Part shown: one piece after another, positions 57,911 through 64,000 of the stretch
Layout of the letters: each line of letters opens with the position of its first letter
Position numbering within the stretch: the first letter of the stretch is position 1
Assembly: GCA_964036295.1 (NCBI GenBank)
Contig: OZ038468.1
Location: 3,282,501 to 3,346,500 of the forward strand
DNA: 64,000 bases
Origin: Plumapathes pennacea
Taxonomy: Eukaryota; Cnidaria; Anthozoa; Antipatharia; Myriopathidae
Direction: 5' to 3'
Position numbers and translations under genes: made by a program
Notes under the pieces: model-generated
What the model was told of the DNA's origin: nothing
Databases searched by the model: none
The model's input: only the letters and a program-made list of their open reading frames with translations

Positions 57911-60900
57911 TGAGGAAACGTTCCTGGGACTATGCCGACAGAGTTTGCATAGTTTTTGTAAACTTTTAGCCCTCGCGTCGTGAGAAATTGGACCAAATTA
58001 GAGCAAATATTGCACTAATTAATTCATCACACCTTTCGGGGAAACTGCTATATCTCGCCAACGGATGAAGATAGATAAAGCAAATGTATTGCAAAAAGTC
58101 TTCTTATAGTCCAAGGAAGGTTTCCTGAAAGTTTCAAGAGTTTTCAATTTTTGGCCAAAATCGGCAAAAAACCCTGTGCTATAGCCTTAGTATTTTGTCA
58201 AAATTCCAACATTTTTCGACCATCTCGGAATTGCATGAAACTTTCAGGAAACGTTCCTGGGACTATGCCGACAGAGTTTGCATAGTTTTTGTAAACTTTT
58301 AGCCCTCGCGTCGTGAGAAATTGGACCAAATTAGAGCAAATATTGCACTAATTAATTCATCACACCTTTCGGGGAAACTGCTATATCTCGCCAACGGATG
58401 AAGATAGATAAAGCAAATGTATTGCAAAAAGTCTTTTTATAGTCCAAGGAAGGTTTCCTGAAAGTTTCAAGAGTTTTCAATCTTTGGCCAAAATCGGCAA
58501 AAAACCCTGTGCTATAGCCTTAGTATTTTGTCAAAATTCCAACATTTTTCGACCACCTCGGAATCGCATGAAACTTTCAGGAAACGTTCCTGGGACTCTG
58601 CCGACAGAGTTTGCATAGTTTTTGTAAACTTTTAGCCCTCGCGTCATGAGAAATTGGACCAATTTAGAGCAAATATTGCACTAATTAATTCATCACACCT
58701 TTCGGGGAAACTGCTATATCTCGCCAACGGATGAATATAGATAAAGCAAATGTATTGCAAAAAGTCTTCTTATAGTCCAAGGAAGGTTTCCTGAAAGTTT
58801 CAAGAGTTTTCAATCTTTGTCCAAAATCGGCAAAAAACCCTGTGCTATAGCCTTAGTATTTTGTCAAAATTCCAACATTTTTCGACCATCTCAGAATCGC
58901 ATGAAACTTTCAGGAAACGTTCCTGGGACTATGCCGACATAGTTTGCATAGTTTTTGTAAACTGTTAGCCCTCGCGTCGTGAGAAATTGGACCAAATTAG
59001 AGCAAATATTGCACTAATTAATTCATCACACCTTTCGGGAAAACTGCTATATCTCGCCAACGGATGAAGATAGATAAAGCAAATGTATTGCAAAAAGTCT
59101 TCTTATAGTCCAAGGAAGGTTTCCTGAAAGTTTCAAGAGTTTTCAATCTTTGGCCAAAATCGGCAAAAAACCCTGTGCTATAGCCTTAGTATTTTGTCAA
59201 AATTCCAACATTTTTCGACCATCTCGGAATCGCATGAAACTTTCAGGAAACGTTCCTGGGACTATGCCGACAGAGTTTGCATAGTTTTTGTAAACTTTCA
59301 GCCCTCGCGTCCTGAGAAATTGGACCAAATTAGAGCAAATATTGCACTAATTAATTCATCACACCTTTCGGGGAAACTGCTATATCTCGCCAACGGATGA
59401 AGATAGATAAAGCAAATGTATTGCAAAAAGTCTTCTTATAGTCCAAGGAAGGTTTCCTGAAAGTTTCAAGAGTTTTCAATTTTTGGCCAAAATCGGCAAA
59501 AAACCCTGTGCTATAGCCTTAGTATTTTGTCAAAATTCCAACATTTTTCGACCACCTCGGAATTGCATGAAACTTTCAGGAAACGTTCCTGGGACTATGC
59601 CGACAGAGTTTGCATAGTTTTTGTAAACTTTTAGCCCTCGCGTCGTGAGAAATTGGACCAAATTAGAGCAAATATTGCACTAATTAATTCATCACACCTT
59701 TCGGGGAAACTGCTATATCTCGCCAACGGATGAAGATAGATAAAGCAAATGTATTGCAAAAAGTCTTCTTATAGTCCAAGGAAGGTTTCCTGAAAGTTTC
59801 AACAGTTTTCAATCTTTGGCCAAAATCGGCAAAAAACCCTGTGCTATAGCCTTAGTATTTTGTCAAAATTCCAACATTTTTCGACCATATCGGAATCGCA
59901 TGAAACTTTCAGGAAACGTTCCTGGGACTATGCCGACAGAGTTTGCATAGTTTTTGTAAACTTTTAGCCCTCGCGTCGTGAGAAATTGGACCAAATTAGA
60001 GCAAATATTGCACTAATTAATTCATCACACCTTTCGGGAAAACTGCTATATCTCGCCAACGGATAAAGATAGATAAGGCAAATGTATTGCAAAAAGTCTT
60101 CTTATAGTCCAAGGAAGGTTTCCTGAAAGTTTCAACAGTTTTCAAACTTTGGCCAAAATCGGCAAAAAACCCTGTGCTATAGCCTTAGTATTTTGTCAAA
60201 ATTCCAACATTTTTCGACCACCTCGGAATCGCATGAAACTTTCAGGAAACGTTCATGGGACTATGCCGACAGAGTCTGCAAAGTTTTTGTAAACTTTTAG
60301 CCCTCGCGTCGTGAGAAATTGGACCAAATTAGAGCAAATATTGCACTAATTAATTCATCACACCTTTCGGGGAAACTGCTATATCTCGCCAACGGATGAA
60401 GATAGATAAAGCAAATGTATTGCAAAAAGTCTTCTTATAGTCCAAGGAAGATTTCCTGAAAGTTTGAAGAGTTTTCAATCTTTGGCCAAAATCGGCAAAA
60501 AACCCTGTGCTATAGCCTTAGTATTTTGTCAAAATTCCAACATTTTTCGACCACCTCGGAATCGCATGAATCTTTCAGGAAACGTTCCTGGGACTATGCC
60601 GACAGAGTTCGCGTAGTTTTTGTAAACTTTTAGCCCTTGCGTCGTGAGAAATTGGACGAAATTAGAGCAAATATTGCACTAATTAATTCATCACACCTTT
60701 CGGGGAAACTGCTATATCTCGCCAACGGATGAAGATAGATAAAGCAAATGTATTGCAAAAAGTCTTCTTATAGTCCAAGGAAGGTTTCCTGAAAGTTTCA
60801 ACAGTTTTCAATCTTTGGCCAAAATCAACACAAAACCCTGTGCTATAGCCTTAGTATTTTGTCAAAATTCCAACATTTTTCGACCTTCTCAGAATCGCAT

Positions 60901-61629
60901 GAAACTTTCAGGAAACGTTCTTGGGACTATGCCGACAGAGTTTGCATAGTTTTTGTAAACTTTCAGCCCTCGCGTCGTGAGAAATTGGACCAAATTAGAG
61001 CAAATATTGCACTAATTAATTCATCACACCTTTCGGGGAAACTGCTATATCTCGCCAACGGATGAAGATAGATAAAGCAAATGTATTGCAAAAAGTCTTC
61101 TTATAGTCCAAGGAAGGTTTCCTGAAAGTTTCAACAGTTTTCAATCTTTGGCCAAAATCGGCAAAAAACCCTGTGCTATAGCCTTAGTATTTTGTCAAAA
61201 TTCCAACAATTTTCGACCATCTCGGAATCGCATGAAACTTTCAGGAAACGGTCCTGGGACTATGCCGACAGAGTTTGCATAATTTTTGTAAACTTTTAGC
61301 CCTCGCGTCGTGAGAAATTGGACCAAATTAGAGCAAATATTGCACTAATTAATTCATCACACCTTTCGGGGAAACTGCTATATCTCGCCAACGGATGAAG
61401 ATAGATAAAGCAAATGTACTGCAAAAAGTCTTCTAATTGTCCAAGGAAGGTTTCCTGAAAGTTTCAAGAGTTTTCGATTTTTGGCCAAAATCGGCAAAAA
61501 ACCCTGTGCTATAACCTTAGTATTTTGTCAAAATTGCAACAATTTTCGACCATCTCAGAATCGTATGAAACTTTCAGGGAACGTTCGTGGGAGTATGCCG
61601 ACAGAGTTTGCATAGTTTTTGTAAACATT

Positions 61630-62110
61630 TAGCCCGCGCTTCGTGAGAAATTAGAGCAAATCATCGACTAATTGAAACATCACACCTTTCAAACTTTTAA
61701 GCGGATTTGCTGCTATATCTCGCCAACGGATAAAGATACGTAAAGCAAATGTATTGTAGAAAGTCTTCTTAAGGTCCCAGGAAGGTTTCCTGAAAGTTTC
61801 AAGAGTTTTCAATTTTTGGCCAAAATCGGCAAAAAACCCTGTATTATATCTTCAGTCAGTATGCCTTAGTATTTTGTCAAAATCCGGTCATTTTTCGACC
61901 ATCTCAGAATCGCATGAAACTTTCAGTAAATGTTCCTGGTGCTATGCCGACAGTGTTTACATAATTTTTATAAACTTTAAGCCCGCGCGTCGTGAGAAAT
62001 ATGAGCAAATCATCGACTAATTAAAACATCACACCTTTCAAAGTTTTAAGCGGTTTTGCTGCTATATCTAGCCAATGGATGAAGATACATAAATCAAATG
62101 TATTGCAGAA
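61630..62110 (+). repeat. Divergent right-edge forward units
   Basis: The last forward units keep the older form: GAGAAATTAGAGCAAATCAT without the 10-bp GGACCAAATT present in core units, TCGACTAATT, and CACCTTTCAAACTTTTAAGC in place of CACCTTTCGGGGAAAC. The final unit also has CCGGTCATTTTTCGACC. These match the left reverse flank when complemented. An extra stretch near 61,840-61,860 (TATATCTTCAGTCAG) adds to the spacing (61,525 to 61,874). Confidence 0.85.
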
Positions 62111-62113
62111 ACT

Positions 62114-62345
62114 TGAAAAATGTTGGAATTTTGACAAAATATTAAGGCTATAGCACAGGGTTTTTTTGCCGATTTTGGCCAAAAGTTGAAAACTCTTGAA
62201 ACTTTTAGGAAACCTTCCTTGGACTATAAGAAGACATTCTGCAATACATTGGCTTTATGTATCTTCATCCGTTGGCGAGATATAGCAGCAAAACCGCGTA
62301 AAATGTGCGATGTTTAAATTAGTCTATGGTTCTCTCCAAAAGTTC
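62114..62345 (-). repeat. Right flank of satellite: partial unit in reverse orientation
   Basis: After the last forward partial unit the sequence turns over: GAAAAATGTTGGAATTTTG, then AAGGCTATAGCACAGGG, then AAACCTTCCTTGGACTAT and GTTGGCGAGATATAGCAGC all read as the reverse complement of the core. It retains the long AGCAAAACCGC form seen in the left flank. Similarity fades at about 62,345 in a TTAGTCTATGGTTCTCTCC stretch. Confidence 0.9.
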
Positions 62346-63935
62346 TCTTCAAATGAAATGTGAGGTCAATGTTCACGTTCGGGACAAGGCTGGGGTTTGT
62401 TTTTGTCTGCTGAATTATCCGCACCCTCGGGTGCGTGTGTCGCGGTTCTCGTTCACCAGATCGAGACTCGAGAGACGGTTGGTTTCCCGTGTCCAAATTC
62501 GTTGTTGGCAAGCCTCGAAGGATTTGAATCTAGGAATATTTCTCGCGATTTCTGAAGAATGGATTTTCACTGGACCTTCTAGCTTGGCCAAAGGGAAGCC
62601 TATTTATCTCAGTGGCGATCGTCGGAGTTTGAGCTTGACTGCTGTTGGAGAAGTGTGATTTTATCAGCGAAATGTCAAGTACGGTCGAAATTACTTTCCC
62701 GCTTGTCGTTTTCTGTGTAGGGGGCGAGGGAGCATAAATTTAAAACATCTTTATATTAGCTATAAAACGGGTCCAAAACGTTGGAAAGAGATCCATGACA
62801 CAATTACTAGACGTGAAAGCGTAATTTTATTTTATCGTAGACATCTGCAAAATCGTACTCAGAGCTGTGACAGACAGACAGACAGACCCCGGATCATGGG
62901 CTGTCTGTTTCGAATAGCGACCGCCATCTTGCTGGTCAATTAATATATTCATTAAAATCTTCCTACGGAAGAGCCTTTTATAATATAAGCCACATTCTGA
63001 TTGGTCGAAGAACGCGCTCCATAACTTGCACGCCCGTGCTCAATAATATGACGTGAGCAAATGCGGCTTCCTTTCGACTTTTTCTAGCTTTTCCTCGTTT
63101 AAAAATTAACAGACGCTTTACAACTCAGAAGAAAATAGCTTTATTTTTCCAAAAAAATTTATACTACATGAAGTCACACTGGCATCCAAAGGAAATCAAG
63201 TCTGAAAAATTCTGTATTTCAACAGTCGGTACAGAAAATTGTATGAATCAAAACTCACCTATTTCTCGACGGCTTAATTCTCACGGACAGTCAAATCAAT
63301 CACAACAAAGATAAATATCCGTCAAGCCTTCAATGGTTTTAAAATGAAACGGCATTCATTTATTCCGAAAGTCGCCATACTTGCAGTGTTTACAGTACAG
63401 TTTGCTGGCAGCTCGACTAACAAACAAGTCCGCTCGGCAAACACTTCTGTCTCTTTCGTTCACGGTGATTGTTCACATTCTTCGACGGATCACTTCACTT
63501 TTCTAGACCCTCATTGTTTGCCATAGTTCAAGGTGAATCTCACGTTGTTTTGAAGCGGCGACTTGAATTTCCTGGGATCATCTTCAACAATTGTACCATT
63601 CAAAACATTTACATCGTCACAAATTCTAAAGTCACTGTAGGCTGCTGGCTTTTACCACGCATGCAAGGTTAACAGTACTTTCAGTGTTTTCGTCGATTAA
63701 ACGGCATCTTTTTCATCGACTCTCATCAACTGTTAGATGACAGAAATGTTAGTAAAGTTGTGGCATGTTTTCAATCAGTCAATGAGAGAGTTGCGCGTCG
63801 AAAGAGAATTTTGCAGTCAATCAGAAGTGAATATTTGTTTTCGCTCGTAATTTCGTGTGCCTATGTTATAAAAGAATTGGTTCATGCTTTTAGCTGTGCG
63901 TCTGTCGAGTTATGGATGCACTTGGGAAGTTGGGA
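62346..63935. other. Unassigned right flank
   Basis: A 110-codon plus-strand frame at 62,326-62,658 begins inside the satellite edge and has no recognised motif; its CpG-richer sequence could be a promoter or leader. Frames at 63,344-63,672 are also unrecognised. A ATAAGCCACATTCTGATTGG stretch near 62,986 resembles MITE termini but no partner end was found. Confidence 0.45.
62865..62888. repeat. GACA microsatellite
   Basis: Five tandem CAGA/GACA units in otherwise unique-looking sequence. Confidence 0.85.
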
Positions 63936-64000
63936 GAGCAATCGTGAAGCTAGAGTTGCTCTCGGCTACGCCTCGAGCAACTCTTACGCTTCTCTCGTGC
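63936..64000. mobile_element. Palindromic element cut by the window end
   Basis: AGAGTTGCTCTCGG and CCTCGAGCAACTCT pair around CTACG, with further pairing of GTGAAGC against GCTTCTC outside. The rest lies beyond the window. Confidence 0.6.

Larger units (their letters stand above)
20895..62110 (+). repeat. Satellite core array, about 124 units of 333 bp
   Basis: A head-to-tail array fills this interval. The anchor TTGTCAAAATTCC starts at 20,909, 21,245, 21,578, 21,911 and so on to 60,859, 61,192, 61,525 and 61,874. The 39,950 bases from 20,909 to 60,859 equal 120 units of 333 minus ten bases of net small indels. Common variants are CCATCTCGGAATCG or CCACCTCGGAATTG, CGCGTCGTG, CGCGTTGTG or CGCGTAGTG, TTTCGGGGAAAC or TTTCGGGAAAAC, and AATTTTTGG or AATCTTTGG, shuffled among units. 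Core units differ by a few percent by eye. The unit length equals 111 codons and about two nucleosome repeats. The repeated 68-codon open frames start with TTG, not ATG, and are not credible genes. No rRNA, tRNA or protein gene interrupts the array. Confidence 0.97.

Noticed and set aside
20909-61065. Repeated 68-aa plus-strand frames and 60-80-aa minus-strand frames across the array
   Set aside because: The plus frames start with TTG, end at a TGA present in every unit, and are often broken by TAG at CTTTTAGCC. They reflect the repeat, not a gene family.
20895-62110. CRISPR-like or CRISPR array
   Set aside because: Units are contiguous 333-bp copies with no variable spacers, in evidently eukaryotic DNA.
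20895-62110. rDNA intergenic subrepeats or a 5S rDNA array
   Set aside because: No rRNA sequence, and no recognisable pol III A and C boxes or T-run terminator in the unit.
20895-62110. Transposon (Helitron or polinton) internal repeats
   Set aside because: No replicase, helicase, integrase or polymerase frame is present in or beside the array.

Overview
This window looks like nuclear DNA of a marine invertebrate, most likely an anthozoan cnidarian such as a stony coral or sea anemone. The evidence is a long intronless TTC34-like TPR gene, many short TIR and palindromic elements in AT-rich DNA, a decayed non-LTR retrotransposon, splice-like signals, and no operon-like gene packing. The species cannot be fixed from the sequence alone.

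Left third (1-20,150): one convincing protein gene (minus strand, 4,868-8,098) lies in a field of small transposons. At least seven repeat families recur: a TTAA-flanked piggyBac-like MITE (4 copies), a MITE with ends like TTTTCGGATGACTGTCG (5 copies or fragments), a 191-bp element with GTGGAACCTCC ends, a hAT-like element with 41-bp ends, a two-module palindromic composite (two inverted full copies and one half copy), two other large palindromes, and an element of about 600 bp with TIRs that ends just before the satellite. A LINE reverse transcriptase fossil lies at 12.7-13.6 kb.

Middle and right (20,150-62,345): about 42 kb of one satellite. The core has about 124 head-to-tail units of 333 bp, all in one orientation, and no credible gene. 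At both ends the array switches to units in the opposite orientation. Edge units share older sequence variants that the core lacks. Inside the core, blocks of 2, 3, 5, 9 and 12 units have been copied as segments. Each unit carries a 33-nt inverted repeat (30/33 match), with weaker similarity extending outward, so the 333-bp unit looks like an ancient inverted dimer of two halves of about 166 bp. Single half-units occur as dispersed copies near 10.7 kb and 14.5 kb. This suggests a path from dispersed half-unit to inverted dimer to satellite array, and it is the most interesting signal in the window.

Right end (62,346-64,000): unique-looking sequence with no recognised gene, a short GACA microsatellite, and another palindromic element cut by the window end.

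All counts and alignments were made by eye from anchor positions. Function of the satellite (centromeric, structural or RNA-producing) is inference only.
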